Origin: Saccoglossus kowalevskii
Lineage: Eukaryota > Hemichordata > Enteropneusta > Harrimaniidae
Length of the DNA stretch: 47,466 nucleotides
Reading direction: 5' to 3'
Assembly (NCBI RefSeq): GCF_000003605.2
Contig: NW_003155736.1
Location: 819,398-866,863, forward strand
How positions within the stretch are numbered: position 1 is the stretch's first letter; the number at the start of each line of letters is the position of its first letter. Below the pieces are notes generated by a model. It did no database searches and was not told the origin of the DNA. It worked only from the letters and a program-made list of their open reading frames with translations. The translations under genes were made by a program, and so were the position numbers. Shown here piece by piece: positions 10,762 through 23,274 of this stretch.

Positions 10762-13700
10762 TTGTTTTCAAGTGGTATTTGCTGTCTCAGGGTAAAACAT
10801 GTTTAAAATTGACCTGTGATTCTGGCATTCTCCAGAAGTTTACTATTAGTAAGTTTTTTATAGGTATAAAGCAAATCTGAGAGCAGGTGTTAGGGAAATA
10901 TGCACAAGTCCGGGAGTTTTCTCCTTTGCGACTACATATGACAGTTAAGATTTGTGTCGTTTCACTGACTGCTTATAATGTTACGCGATGGATACTATGA
11001 CTGCGCGAGCTTAGGCCTTGAACGAAAATAATTCTTTTTAAATAGTGTTTCAGCCGGTGAGGTGTACTCTCTTCTGCAGTATAAGTAGATAATCATGTTT
11101 TACAGAAATGTCAACATGCAACGGAAAATACCATGGAATATTATGGAATCACAAGGTTACAAAATCCCAGATCAAGGCATACACCCGAGGCGACCCCTGT
11201 TTAGAATTATCTTTTCAAGATCATCCAAATAGTCATGACTATTCGTGTCATAAAATACTCTAATATCTGTATTTCATCTTTCTTGAGTATCCGTTCAGTA
11301 TGTAGGATTATTGGCTACTTGCAATCTCGGTAATGGATAATTTTTTCTCCCCCATTAACCAACGTGCATTATCACCGCCTATGTCAAACTTAGTCTGTCA
11401 AATTCTGTAGTTTTGTCATCATTGATAACTTTAAAGGTCACAGTTATCTCCCATAAACTAAGGATCTATTAGGAAGTGTAATTCTTTTTGATGATATTCG
11501 TGGAAGCTTATTGGATATTGGAACTGTTCTATCTGACATTTGTTGATTGAAAATGAGTGTGAGAATGATCCTAGTTTTTATTTGATCGTTATTCTACATT
11601 AATGATGTTTGAACAACACCACGCGTGAAACCTTCAATATAGAGTTGAGCTCACCACCACGAGCTACAATCCCGAATGCTCTCAGTAATTTGGCACCATA
11701 TACTCTATTGACACGGGTGGCATGAAATATCAATCATACTACATTTGCATCTCAAAGAACAGCGTGTTGCCCACAGTCAATGGATTATATAATTATACTA
11801 TAAATTACTAGACAGAGGGGACTGTGCAATAAAAAAATAGGCGGAAAAAATCGTCCCACCTTCTTTTTGATGATAATGTTAAAATATATTTTGTAGTCAA
11901 AGTATTAAAAAAAAAATAGCAAAATGCACTACTGTATATATCTAAACGTTTAGATATGTGAAGATTTTCATAGTAGCTTGCTTACTAACTGAATCACAGA
12001 TGCAATTTTGATAAATTAAGATATTCGTGTAATGTCTATGGGCGTCAAACTAATGAACCTCAACGACAGGAGGAATGCCAGTAGTAAGTGAGTTACACGA
12101 CGTGTGTTATGAGTTAATCCCTTCCGTATACTTCCAATACAACGTTTTTTTTACTTGAAAATTCTACTTTGACACAAAATAACGATTATGAATTTCTAGT
12201 TTTATCATTTTTTGGTTTTTATGAAATTAGTAACGATTTTACTATTTGTGAATCATTTGTACGAGTTATTACGTCAACCCAACGGCGCAATTCTTTGGAT
12301 GTGCTAGATAAATGGTATAAATAACCCAATCAATTTGAGTTGTAAAGCTATAAACGCTGTAAATTGAAGAATTATATTTCACACGTCGTAGCCATATCAC
12401 ACATACAAAAAGGTTATATCGCGGTAATAGTATTATGTAGAACAATTTCTGACGTTCCACATATGCAAATACAAAACCTCCTCCAGGTAAATGCGTGAAC
12501 AAGAACGCTAAAAGTTACCATTATTAAACAACCTAACGCGAAAAACTTGACAAACGTGCAAGACGTCTACTGCTAAAATCGGAAGCAAAATATGAAACGT
12601 CCAGAGCAAAAATGTCCGACGTGCCAACAATCTTAAAATGCCAACGGTGCAATTTGTTTACAGTAAAGTTGAAAGTGGAAAACAAATAGTTTAACAACTG
12701 TAAGAAGGCAAAACGTGTAAATTTGTCTCATGTTACTTCTGTTTGTCATAAGTGAAGTAGGGTGCAGTCAATCCTCCATTGTACAATATGCTGGCGACGA
12801 TATTTGTTTTCGAGAAACAGCGCTGTAAATAAACATGCGCAAAAACAGACTCAGGATATTAACGTCTTCAGCATATCACCATTTACATCAACAATTATAT
12901 CCGCAATTGCCGCAATTGCTGAGCGACAAGAAGTAATTACGCAAAAAGTAATGTCACCGCTAGAAGAGATGTAATGTCAATTATGTTATTTTGTAAGTAC
13001 GCACGATTTAACTGACGTAGTGGAAGCAGCATTAACAATCTCACTGAGTCTCTGTAAAAATGTTCAATTAATTCTTCAGTCAATGCCCAGGACTCCGTTT
13101 CATAATAAACAATACTGACACAAATAAATTAGTATTGCACAAGGATAAATTAAATACAATAACACAAGAAAACAAGATAAATACAGCTAAAATCAGAACT
13201 GTTGAAGCACCTACAATTCGAGTAATGCTACCTTCACATAACTTCTGTGAATGCCAGTTGTTGGCGAATTAATTAACTGAATTTCCAGACGTGCGTTATG
13301 AGGTAATAACCAAAAAGGGCCTCGACGGTCTCGTCTTTCGGAGGTTTTCATTTAAAGCATAATGATATCTGCGGTTTGTGACTACAAGACAACACAGCAC
13401 AGCACAACACAATCTGATGACACCGTGGCAAACAATTTCATAGGATGTGTATACTGGGACATGCTAAAGTATTTTAATCAGATAAATGGAAGTAATCCAT
13501 GAAACATGAACATCGAATAAACAGGAAATTATTATGATTTATTTGGTCATTTGCATATCAGTAATGGAAATACCGATTGTATTTTCCGAGCGTAACTAAG
13601 TAAACTGCAGTGCATATATTATATATATTAAGTATGCAAGATGAACAACATATCAAATGTACATGCATTTTGTAGTATGCACAGCCTGAATCTCCTCAAA

Positions 13701-15174
13701 TACAACAGTTTACACAACAGTCTACTAAACTTTATTGAACTGTATCATTGTATATGAAATCTAGCAAATTGATTAAAGAATAATTATGAAAAACTGAATA
13801 ACATTGATGAATGCGAGAAATAGATGTCGACTATTATATACACGAATTATCAACATTTTAAATACTCTAACTATACATGCCTATCAGCTTTGGTTAGGAA
13901 CATATGACAATAAGTAATATACGCCGTACTTTTACAGGATTCAATTGATTGTATACTAATGCCAACAGTTTTTTATTATGCAAATGTTATACAAATAAGT
14001 TAACATTGTTCAGTTTATGGTTTGTGATGAAATAAATTGTGATGATATCATCACACTTAATTCAATCTTAAAATATAGCTGTATACATGTATAACAGTTG
14101 GTGAATGAAACTGATTTAACACCAAATTAGGTTTCGAATTACCGACAAATTAAAAATTAAGTACATCATGGAGGTTCTTTACAAAGACTGAAAAATGTGA
14201 TTGTGGAGTGTATGTTTAAATCACTGGTAATTGTTTTTGGTGTATTATATATGCACAGTGTGGAAACATTCAACTCAATTTTGTCTTAAATATTTTGAAT
14301 ATTATTATTCACAAACCATCCAGCATTCTACCCGTACCTGTATGTTTCTTAATAGGATGACAACCCCGAACAATTTGTAATAATAAATATACAAATAAAC
14401 AGGCAATAAACACAAATCAGATAATTATAGTATTTACTGCTAAAATTAGATAATTATATTAGATAATATTAATTAATTGACATTGACCGGCATTGCATTA
14501 CCATCATAATTGCGAATTAGAAATAGGCCTTTTTGAGGATAGTGTCGGGAGCAAAACAATGTTGTATCATACAGAATTAAGGGTAGTACACAGCATTGAG
14601 GTAAACTCGTTTAGTCATGCTACAGCTTGTACGACTTTGCCCCGAAATTCCTTTCGTTATCCCCATAAGGACTGTTGGCAGTGCATTTAACCAGAATAGT
14701 GATAGTTAGCTTAATTCAAAGCATGAAGTGCAAGTAATAATAATAAAAGAAAATTTTCTGTATCACCCACATAATATGGGCTGCATTCACAATCTATAAC
14801 TTGCTAATTATAATTCCTAGAGTTTATAAGCAGATATTTTGCCTACTTCATCATATTTTATATTTTACCACATAGTAAATCAAGTACCATTCTGTTTATA
14901 AGCCATGTTCATGTTTCCTTCAGGGCATATTTAAAAACAACAACAATCACTTATGTGTGAGAATGCTTCTGTCCCAAAGCATTTTTTCTAAATTTAAATT
15001 TGTATGTAAGTGGTGTTGAGTCAGCGTTGGAATTGCTTACACACAATTGCTTGGGCAAAGTCTCCCTACGAGGCTAACATCACATAAAATGCGATGTGGA
15101 AACCAAGGATCGAGTAGTCAACATTTCGCAGAGAAAGACCGTAGAAAATCATGACGCACAACTCCACCGTTATG

Positions 15175-15210
15175 GAAAATAACACAAAAAATAACACCGA
15201 AAATAACACC
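15175..15210 (+). repeat. Three-copy 12-bp tandem repeat
   Basis: Three consecutive units close to gaaaataacacc (15175-15186, 15187-15198, 15199-15210). In one frame they would read as repeated N-N-T glycosylation-like triplets behind an ATG at 15151, but that frame closes after about 31 residues and leads to no membrane segment. Confidence 0.7.
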
Positions 15211-18200
15211 AGTGAGATGCCGTCAGAGAGTGGCTTAGCCTCGTAATTGACATTTCGCCCACGTGTTCCGGGAAGTTGGATTGATCTTTAACATAATCAT
15301 ATAACCAGAAATGTATCCGAAGCAAATGGGACGAGTACAAACAATAACCATAAATCAATAGTATTGTACTGTACCAGCCAATAATTATATGGAACTGACA
15401 CATCAATGCTCACCATCAATGCTAATCACTGAATCAGTACATGGGAAGATGCTTTGTCTACATTTATTGTTGCTACTGAATATGGTGGTATCCATCCAAT
15501 ATGTGCAGCCCTCTACCTATGAAAACCAAACTATACAGACGCACTAGACATAATGATTTAGGTTTACCAAGAAAGATCGTAGACGAAGTTTCGTGGCTCC
15601 CTAACCTGTAATACATTTCTTAACAGTTCACCAACAAAATTATGCATATAATTTATAATCATAATAATAACTCTTACCCTTTGGACTGATGAAACGACTT
15701 AACAACAAAAACACGAGAAGTCGGGGTACATCTGACTACTCTTGCGCTCGATGGCATTTCTACTACTATTATTATTAAAAAGAAGTCTTGTATTACCTAC
15801 TCGCCCCATGGATCGGACATCTGCCGCAAACCATCAAAACGTGGACACTACCGCTGCATTTTGCATGTGGTCTCATTATTTAGCTTCTTCAATACTTATT
15901 TTAGATTAAAACGAAATGTATGACAAGACAACCATGGGCAGCCATTATGGTTTGGCACGCAACAATTATGCAAGATTAGTTACAGGCAACTGAACACCAT
16001 TTTTGTGTTCGTTTTCTCAATAACGGACGAGTCTATTATTGATGGTCATATCTTCATAGAAATGTAAAGGCGACGTACTTACATAACTGCTCCGTATTGA
16101 TATTGTTATGTTTTATATAAAGCATATTGAAACCAATGTTGAAAGATTAGTGTTCACGAACGAATGAACATAGCTACGTGTGAAATACAAGATACGACAG
16201 TTTGGAACCATATTTGCACAAGATAAGCCACATATAACACAATATAAGCCACCAATCGTCCCACGTAATTCATTTGAATATATAATGAGATGTGATGTAT
16301 CATTTCATATTCCTACAGTACTCGCATTGACAATACTCGATGACATACATCGTTATTTCATGGTACGCATATTATAAATCTATAAATAGATACAGCTCAT
16401 ATATATTTTAAACTATTTTTTTTAGAAACTCGCGGGCATTCTGTATTTTTCAGCAAAAATCGCGATGTATTATTGTCAATAGCTTTGTAAGTATGCCGTA
16501 GCTAGTAGTGTTCACCGAACAACCATACGGATGGCATGAGTTCATTTTTCTTTCTTGCAACACGATGAAAACGACGCCATGTCATGTAATTATGTAAGAC
16601 TATATAGGTACCCCCAGGACTATATAAATTGCTGTAAAATCTTTCATATCCATTCGTATAAGTGAGAGGTGAGGGTCATACTTTTATTACTGTAACATTT
16701 TAGTTACTCACAGTATTAGAGATTACGAGGATTGAAACAAATGCCATATATAATTGATTTAATATTTATGACAGTAAACCAAAGTGTCGCCATGAATTTT
16801 TTGTGACTGATGGGATGTATATGCAGTATCCCATAATACGGCGTTGAACATAGTGAGCTGCCGTACGTTTGCTGAATTTTAATAATTATATTATTTTTCT
16901 TCATTAAATACGTGTATACTCGAATTCAAGTACATTTGCGAGAAAAAATCTATTAGTGAGACCTGCATGCAATCAATGTAATTGTTGACAATATACACGA
17001 ACTTATTCACCAATGCAGATTACTTGTTATATATAGTGCGACTAATCAGTATGAAGCATTATACAATGCATTCAACACAGGATGTTGCCGATAAGATTTA
17101 CTGATTCAGAAATAAAAAAAAACAGCATGAAATCACGGCCACTCATTGAGCCTTTGCATCTATGAGCCAAACGAATTAATGTGATAAAAAATGCATAAGA
17201 TAATATTGTAATATCTTTGTATTGGCTCCACATTTAGACACTGAATTAATAATATTTTTTGAAAATTGCATTGCAACTTTGTATTATATGAATAACATAT
17301 CCCACTGATTATAGTGAACACCGTAAAAAATAATGAAATCCGTCGATTTAGAAATAAACTCTGAATCATTCAACACGGAAGCTAGCATGGAATAAATGTT
17401 GTGAATGTATAACCACCAAACCAAAAGCAATATTTATTGTTGTTGTAAATCACTCCATGTGTATGTGTACGATTCAACACACACAGCCTTTATTATGCTA
17501 ACAGGGATCAATGAAAGCCTTTTTTAGACCATGCAAAGTAGAAATACAACTAAAATATAGCTGCAAGCAGCAATGATTAGCTTGGGTTCATATGCTATTG
17601 ATCCAACGTGTCCATTAATATGGCAGCGGTTGATAGGGACACACTCACCATCAAAATTTCAAGAAAATAAAAGTATAATCTTCTGGTTGCTTGGTGACAA
17701 AAATGTCATTTCTACTCAGTATAGGAATCAATGTTTATCTTGTTATTGTTGACTGATATTGATGTTGACCCGTTTTCCAGAAGCACAACCACCTAACTGC
17801 TGTGATGAATGTGGATTTTATCCATCCAGTATCATACCTGTATCTAAAATGGTTTGCTTGCAATAATTTATACCAGATAGGTACTATCATTCCAAGCTTA
17901 TGTACAGGAAAATAGAAAATCTGCATATAATATTATTTTGTGCTATGGTATTCAGAAATCAGAAAGACGCCTAACTAAGTTCAGGAAAAATATTTTTTTC
18001 ATTGATGGTTTATTTCATATTTAATCATAAAAATGATTTTATACTAATATTTAAGAATACCAAGCGTTTTATGATTAATGCTTGTAACTCAATGAGAGCA
18101 TTGTATGTTTTCTGTAATTTAAACTCCACAAAGATACGAACTATATAGGCAAGTAACCAGATGGTCAAAATAGTTACGATGCCCTATAAGAACGTAAGTA

Positions 18201-19779
18201 GTAGTGAAATCGTGATGGTAAAATTAGAAAATTAAAAATATCATCACAAAAATCAGGCAAAGGTCAAACCCATCTAACAAGATCTAAAGAAAATAACTAT
18301 TCGTCACAAATGGAGAATAAATTAAATCGTCATTGAATTTAGAAATCTGATAGGATCCATTCAAGATACAATATATCTAAAATCAGGCTAATAGTTCTAT
18401 AGAAATTGATGTATTTAAAAAGGTCATTTTCTACAACACACTTTATGGCGATACTATAATTCAAACTACATATTACCCTAAGTCACCAGAAGCAAAATCG
18501 CCAAACATTAGGTCATTTGATTTATTTTTATTTTCAGCCCAAATTAGTATTCATGATGAACCAATTGAAAACGCTTGACATTCTTTGTGCACATCGAAAT
18601 ATAGTATTATAATATCGCGGGATAAAATCTCCAATTTTGATATTTTGTGGGCAATATAATTTATATTATAACAAACTGTCTCACAGGTACATAATCATCA
18701 AATATCAACTAAAGATGCAATTTGAACTTTCACCTTTGAACTCTCCCCTACCTTGGCATACGACATAGTGATTCCAAATTAGCATCGATATTTCTTAAAT
18801 TATAGATGAGAAAATCTTCTCAATAGAAGTATTACGTTGTTTGACTTTCTCTTTTTCTTAAAACATCGCTTAATTGCAAACTACTAGGCTTAACACAAAC
18901 CAGAAACTACGTTCAATTGTACCAAAACTCATGTAAAGAGTCTACCTGGTTCTTAACAAAACGTTCCAGTCAGAAGTTGCATTTTACATTACAAAAAATA
19001 CCCAACTTGCACTACAAGGAATCACGATGAATTTCTACACATCTCCACAAACAAACTCCCATACGGTAGTTAAAACGAGTTTAGACAACCGAAACCAATT
19101 TACAGGGGAAAAATAATAAGAATAATTAGGAAAATACAATACGCTCATGAGCGGCACATGCATATTGATTACAAACCCAATATTATATGGATACTATATT
19201 GAAATACATCTTGATAACCAAAGACTTCATCCACGCATGACAAATAGAAATATGTATAAATAAACGAGTATTCAGGGTTATTTTAACTTTCTAGGTTGGC
19301 ATTGTTCTTGGATTTTACTATTTTAGATGTTTGACAGTATGTTATGATAAATACAAGATGTCAAGCAAATCATGACGTACGTTTTAATGATTCCCAACCT
19401 CGTACACAAAACACAGTTATATGTTAGTGAAATGAATAATGTATACGATAGTTTGTATCTCCTCTGTAAATGAATTAATATAATACAATATACTACGTTT
19501 TGATGGAATGAGTGTCATTAGTCTTTGCGATTTATCAGGTTTAATGCATTCGGTGGCATGTTTTTGTAATAGGAAGCTAGTCGGCAAATGTATTGGATGC
19601 ATGTCAAAGTAAATTTCCGCTCCTAAAAAGACTACTATTATATTTCACAATACTCATCGCGATATTGTTTCACCACAATTTAGTGATATCGTATACACAT
19701 GCCGCTCGCGTGTATAATTTCGATAATGTTTTTGACATAAATGTATTTTTATTGTTTGTGTTTTCTCATCAAAACTTAG

Positions 19780-20175
19780 GTGTCAGCCAGTGTGAGCATA
19801 TTCACACTAACAGCCATTGGAGCTGATCGATACCTTGCTGTGATGAGACCGCTTCGTATACGTGTTTCGAAATCACGTTCCAGAGTTGTTCTTGTAATGA
19901 TTTGGTCAATATCTCTGTCCCTTGCTATGGTCGAATTGGTGACCGTTCGGGCGAAAACTCAAAACAACGGGACATTGATTCAATGTGACGAGTGGTGGGA
20001 ACACCCACGTGACCCCATCATTTACGAAATATTCGTATTTGCAGTAGCGTATGTCATACCATCGGTTATATTATGGTACAGTTATCATCGCGTTGCGTAT
20101 ATACTATGGCAAAGAAGTCTGCCTGGGAATCCACAGCAAGCCCGTGACTTGGTGCACTTGAGAACAAAGATAAGG
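19780..20175 (+). CDS. Class A GPCR, exon 2 of 4
   Basis: Encodes residues 146-277. The exon begins after an acceptor ending cttag and starts in phase 0 in the middle of TM3. It carries the rest of TM3 with the G-protein coupling motif DRY at 161-163, intracellular loop 2, TM4 with W187, and the second outer loop. That loop has a sequon at N208 and C214, the expected disulfide partner of C137. TM5 with P239 and the start of intracellular loop 3 follow. The donor is agg followed by gtatat, a weaker but acceptable site, and the exon length is a multiple of three. TM4 lacks the usual proline after its tryptophan. The third loop is short and basic, as in many peptide receptors. Confidence 0.88.
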
Positions 20176-20259
20176 GTATATTATTTTCTATATATATATA
20201 TATTCCAATATGCATACTGTGTTCACCTTGACTGTTCCACAAATATCCCTGTCATATTA

Positions 20260-20440
20260 AATATATACCCTATCCTCGGGGGCGGAGCTACGTCACAGAA
20301 TATTCTATGTTGCTAAGACGCGCACCAATGCTCCATGTATTTCTAAGGCCCTGCACGAGCTGCTGTTGAACGCCGGTGAAAAACAAATAACGTCGAGAAA
20401 ACGGCACAAACTCAATTTTGAAGTAGTTCTCAGCGAATCA
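20260..20440 (+). repeat. Protein-like dispersed repeat, copy 2 (intron 2)
   Basis: Matches the intron 1 repeat in blocks 20288-20327 and 20392-20437. The first block reads YVTEYSMLLRRAP, and an open frame in the second block includes KRHKLNFEVVLS. About 60 bases between the blocks shift the frame relative to copy 1. Downstream, 20366-20629 stays open for 87 codons, but I recognise no domain in it. Confidence 0.55.
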
Positions 20441-20730
20441 ATGAACCTAGTTTGCCCATATAACGTTAGTGGCATAGATTTATCTATACACATTCATGAC
20501 ATGCATAATAATGATCGACAAAATCCGGATGGCGATCTTTGCATATTGCGTGAGGAATCATCAAGCGGATTTGATAAGTGGCGGTGGTGGAGAACTAGAA
20601 CCAAAGGAGCTATTAAAAATGACATCTGAACTTTACTCCCATAAATATTTCTCCCTGATTACTATAATATTTGGCAGTTCTTAAAAAAAACATTATATAA
20701 AAAATCACCAAATGAAATAATTGTGGTCCC

Positions 20731-21257
20731 NNNNNNNNNNNNNNNNNNNNNNNNNNNNNNNNNNNNNNNNNNNNNNNNNNNNNNNNNNNNNNNNNNNNNN
20801 NNNNNNNNNNNNNNNNNNNNNNNNNNNNNNNNNNNNNNNNNNNNNNNNNNNNNNNNNNNNNNNNNNNNNNNNNNNNNNNNNNNNNNNNNNNNNNNNNNNN
20901 NNNNNNNNNNNNNNNNNNNNNNNNNNNNNNNNNNNNNNNNNNNNNNNNNNNNNNNNNNNNNNNNNNNNNNNNNNNNNNNNNNNNNNNNNNNNNNNNNNNN
21001 NNNNNNNNNNNNNNNNNNNNNNNNNNNNNNNNNNNNNNNNNNNNNNNNNNNNNNNNNNNNNNNNNNNNNNNNNNNNNNNNNNNNNNNNNNNNNNNNNNNN
21101 NNNNNNNNNNNNNNNNNNNNNNNNNNNNNNNNNNNNNNNNNNNNNNNNNNNNNNNNNNNNNNNNNNNNNNNNNNNNNNNNNNNNNNNNNNNNNNNNNNNN
21201 NNNNNNNNNNNNNNNNNNNNNNNNNNNNNNNNNNNNNNNNNNNNNNNNNNNNNNNNN
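20731..21257. other. Assembly gap (527 N)
   Basis: All bases are N. The true length may differ. The gap lies entirely inside receptor intron 2 and stops 25 bases before exon 3, so no coding sequence of the four-exon model is lost. Confidence 0.99.
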
Positions 21258-21282
21258 CATAACCTCACTTCCTGTTTTACAG

Positions 21283-21498
21283 GTCATACGAATGTTAATC
21301 ATTGTCGTACTAGCATTTGGTCTTTGCTGGTTGCCGATTAATATTTTCAATATTGTAACCTCAATAAAGCGAGAGTATTTGACGTCATCATATTATCGTA
21401 GAAATGTACTGAGAGTGTTCTTCTGTGTCCATTGGTTGGCGATGGCTAACAGCTTTCTCAACCCTTTAATATACACGTGCTTACATGAAGGATTTCGG
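21283..21498 (+). CDS. Class A GPCR, exon 3 of 4
   Basis: Encodes residues 278-349. It starts in phase 0 after a strong acceptor and runs from the basic end of loop 3 into TM6, with the CWLP motif at 292-295. The third outer loop and TM7 follow, with HWLAMANS and the NPxxY variant NPLIY at 337-341. It ends at the start of helix 8 (EGFR) with a consensus gtaagt donor. The HWLAM-x-NS-x-x-NP pattern is typical of several peptide-receptor groups of the rhodopsin family. If the donor were read through, a stop would follow three codons later. Confidence 0.9.
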
Positions 21499-23055
21499 GT
21501 AAGTAATTAAGGGGGTATGATGTCACGTATATTTAGCGCATATTATTAACTCTTTGAAATCAATTAAAATATGGATGTACCACAATGCCGAAGAACATAA
21601 ACGATTAAACTTTGGACCAACTAACAGACTGCGTTATAACACGATCTTTTTTGTCAACCCGTACTCATTGCATTCACCAACGATACCTTGAATGTAAAAA
21701 AAAAAAACATTCACAAATCAAATATCGCTAATACCACAAGTTACTTAGCAGGTTACACTATATTAAACAAATAGAGATACTACAAAACTCACATGCAGTT
21801 GTACGACTATTTTAGGGAAATTATAATTGTGTACTTGTTACCGAGTGATTCCTGTTATTTTAGTATGTACATGTTTCTCTCAATGTCCCCGTTAAAATTT
21901 AATTTTCAGAGTAAAATATTTTGTTTTTGGCCTTTGACCGCGTTGCAAGCCGGGATTTTAGTTTGAAAAATAAACCAGTCGGATGTGTATTTTAATATAT
22001 TTATTAAGACAAGTTCAAAATATGCAAGAGAAGTGTTAAAGAAACGTTTATGCGAAATTTGTCATTTTTATGCAAGATTGTTTTCAAAATGTAATATTTG
22101 CATTTTATTAATTCGCCCCAAACATTCGTAACTGGATAGGTTATACTGACCATGAATACTCGGATATAGTGTATGTTATTTGTAAGATATTCGGTTTACG
22201 TATGCCCATTTACTCACTTTAAATCTGCGTTCGTTAACACGATATTTTGAGCCATCTTTGAAATAGTAGTTATTGTGGCATAGTAAGCTGCGCAGCTTGC
22301 AGAAGAGGAGTGTGGCCGTGTTGAGTGTTTATATGTGTGTAATATTCCCGTAATTTATATTTTCCGAGCTCACAATTATTATCTATATTGTGTGTTGTTT
22401 ATTCCAGTCATTCCAAATTTATCTGATATTACACATACAGACAATGGACTATTAAAACTCGGAATGTTATGTTTTCACTCAAACTAGTTTCCATAATGCC
22501 ATTGTCGTCATGCCAATACTAATTCTTCCAAATTAAAAGCGTGACAGCTAAATATTCAAGTAACGTGACAACTAAAATCCTGCAACATACATCAAGTGTA
22601 ACTAGTATATATAATTTAAATTTATCACTTACATTTGCAGAAGGTATTTGTCATAGTGTGCAGTCGCATGACCTGAGAACGCGGACCTCAATTAATGTAT
22701 TGGTAAATACAATTTCGTAGACTAAGTTTAACAAAGAACTTCAAGAACACACTTCTTTTTCCGATAGTCCAAGTCATAGCTTCACTGCAGTCTTTCTAGC
22801 AAAAATAATGATTTTGAATATTTGATTGTTAATTAAGCGTTAATAGAACCTATGGCCGGTTTAACATCAATATATTCTATGCAACACAAGTTCAGGTATA
22901 ATTGTCACATAAAGAACCCTACTGAATCTCTGTTCGTACTGAAGTTACCCGATCATATTTACAAACAGTAGTATTATTGCCATCAATACACAAATGAAAC
23001 TTTACTTATGTTTCCACACCCTAATTGCCTCTTGTTTTATATTTTCCTTCTGCAG
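21499..23055 (+). other. Receptor intron 3
   Basis: A 1557-base intron from gtaagt to a pyrimidine tract ending ttctgcag. AT-rich. The only notable structure is a 14-base perfect palindrome at 22285-22298 (aagctgcgcagctt). No gene is seen in it. Confidence 0.75.
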
Positions 23056-23274
23056 AACGATTTCAGTCAACTGTGTCTGACATGTCGAACTATGGGTAAC
23101 TCGCTTCGAAACCAAATCAGCCTCCGAGGTTCAACATATAGAAACTCATATCTGGTAAGAAATTCATCTGGTACGTCATCCGCGTGTACAACCATATCTT
23201 CTGTTAGAAACCAAACATCTCGAAAACTGCAATTACAATCATCCACGAAAAAGTCCCAGTCTCGCGATGTTTAG
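23056..23274 (+). CDS. Class A GPCR, exon 4 of 4 (C-terminal tail)
   Basis: Encodes residues 350-421 and the stop codon. The sequence NDFSQLCLTCR continues helix 8 directly from the exon 3 EGFR. C356 and C359 are candidate palmitoylation sites. The rest is a serine- and threonine-rich basic tail, suited to kinase phosphorylation and arrestin binding. Acceptor ttctgcag and phase 0 agree with exon 3. The completed protein is 421 residues, normal for this superfamily. No clear AATAAA lies close downstream; candidates occur only well beyond the stop. Confidence 0.82.
   Translation, partial: NDFSQLCLTCRTMGNSLRNQISLRGSTYRNSYLVRNSSGTSSACTTISSVRNQTSRKLQLQSSTKKSQSRDV

Larger units (their letters stand above)
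8563..19779 (+). other. Receptor intron 1 (11.2 kb)
   Basis: Bounded by gtaagt at the 5' end and a pyrimidine-rich tract ending cttag at the 3' end. It contains a protein-like repeat (about 9246-9360), a TIR element (10559-10761), a possible Cys-rich retroelement remnant near 12.6-13.1 kb and a 12-bp tandem repeat at 15175-15210. The remainder is AT-rich with no supported gene on either strand. Confidence 0.75.
20176..21282 (+). other. Receptor intron 2, with assembly gap
   Basis: Runs from gtatat to a good pyrimidine tract ending ttttacag. It contains the second copy of the protein-like repeat (20260-20440) and the run of N. Open frames crossing the N run are artefacts. Confidence 0.75.

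Noticed and set aside
15151-15262. ATG followed by N-S-T and repeated N-N-T triplets, resembling a receptor N-terminus
   Set aside because: The frame stops after about 31 residues, there is no membrane segment, and the NNT pattern comes from a 12-bp tandem repeat. An alternative receptor first exon would need TM1 and TM2.
20705-21350. Long open frames on both strands across 20731-21257
   Set aside because: They consist of N and are artefacts of translating an assembly gap.
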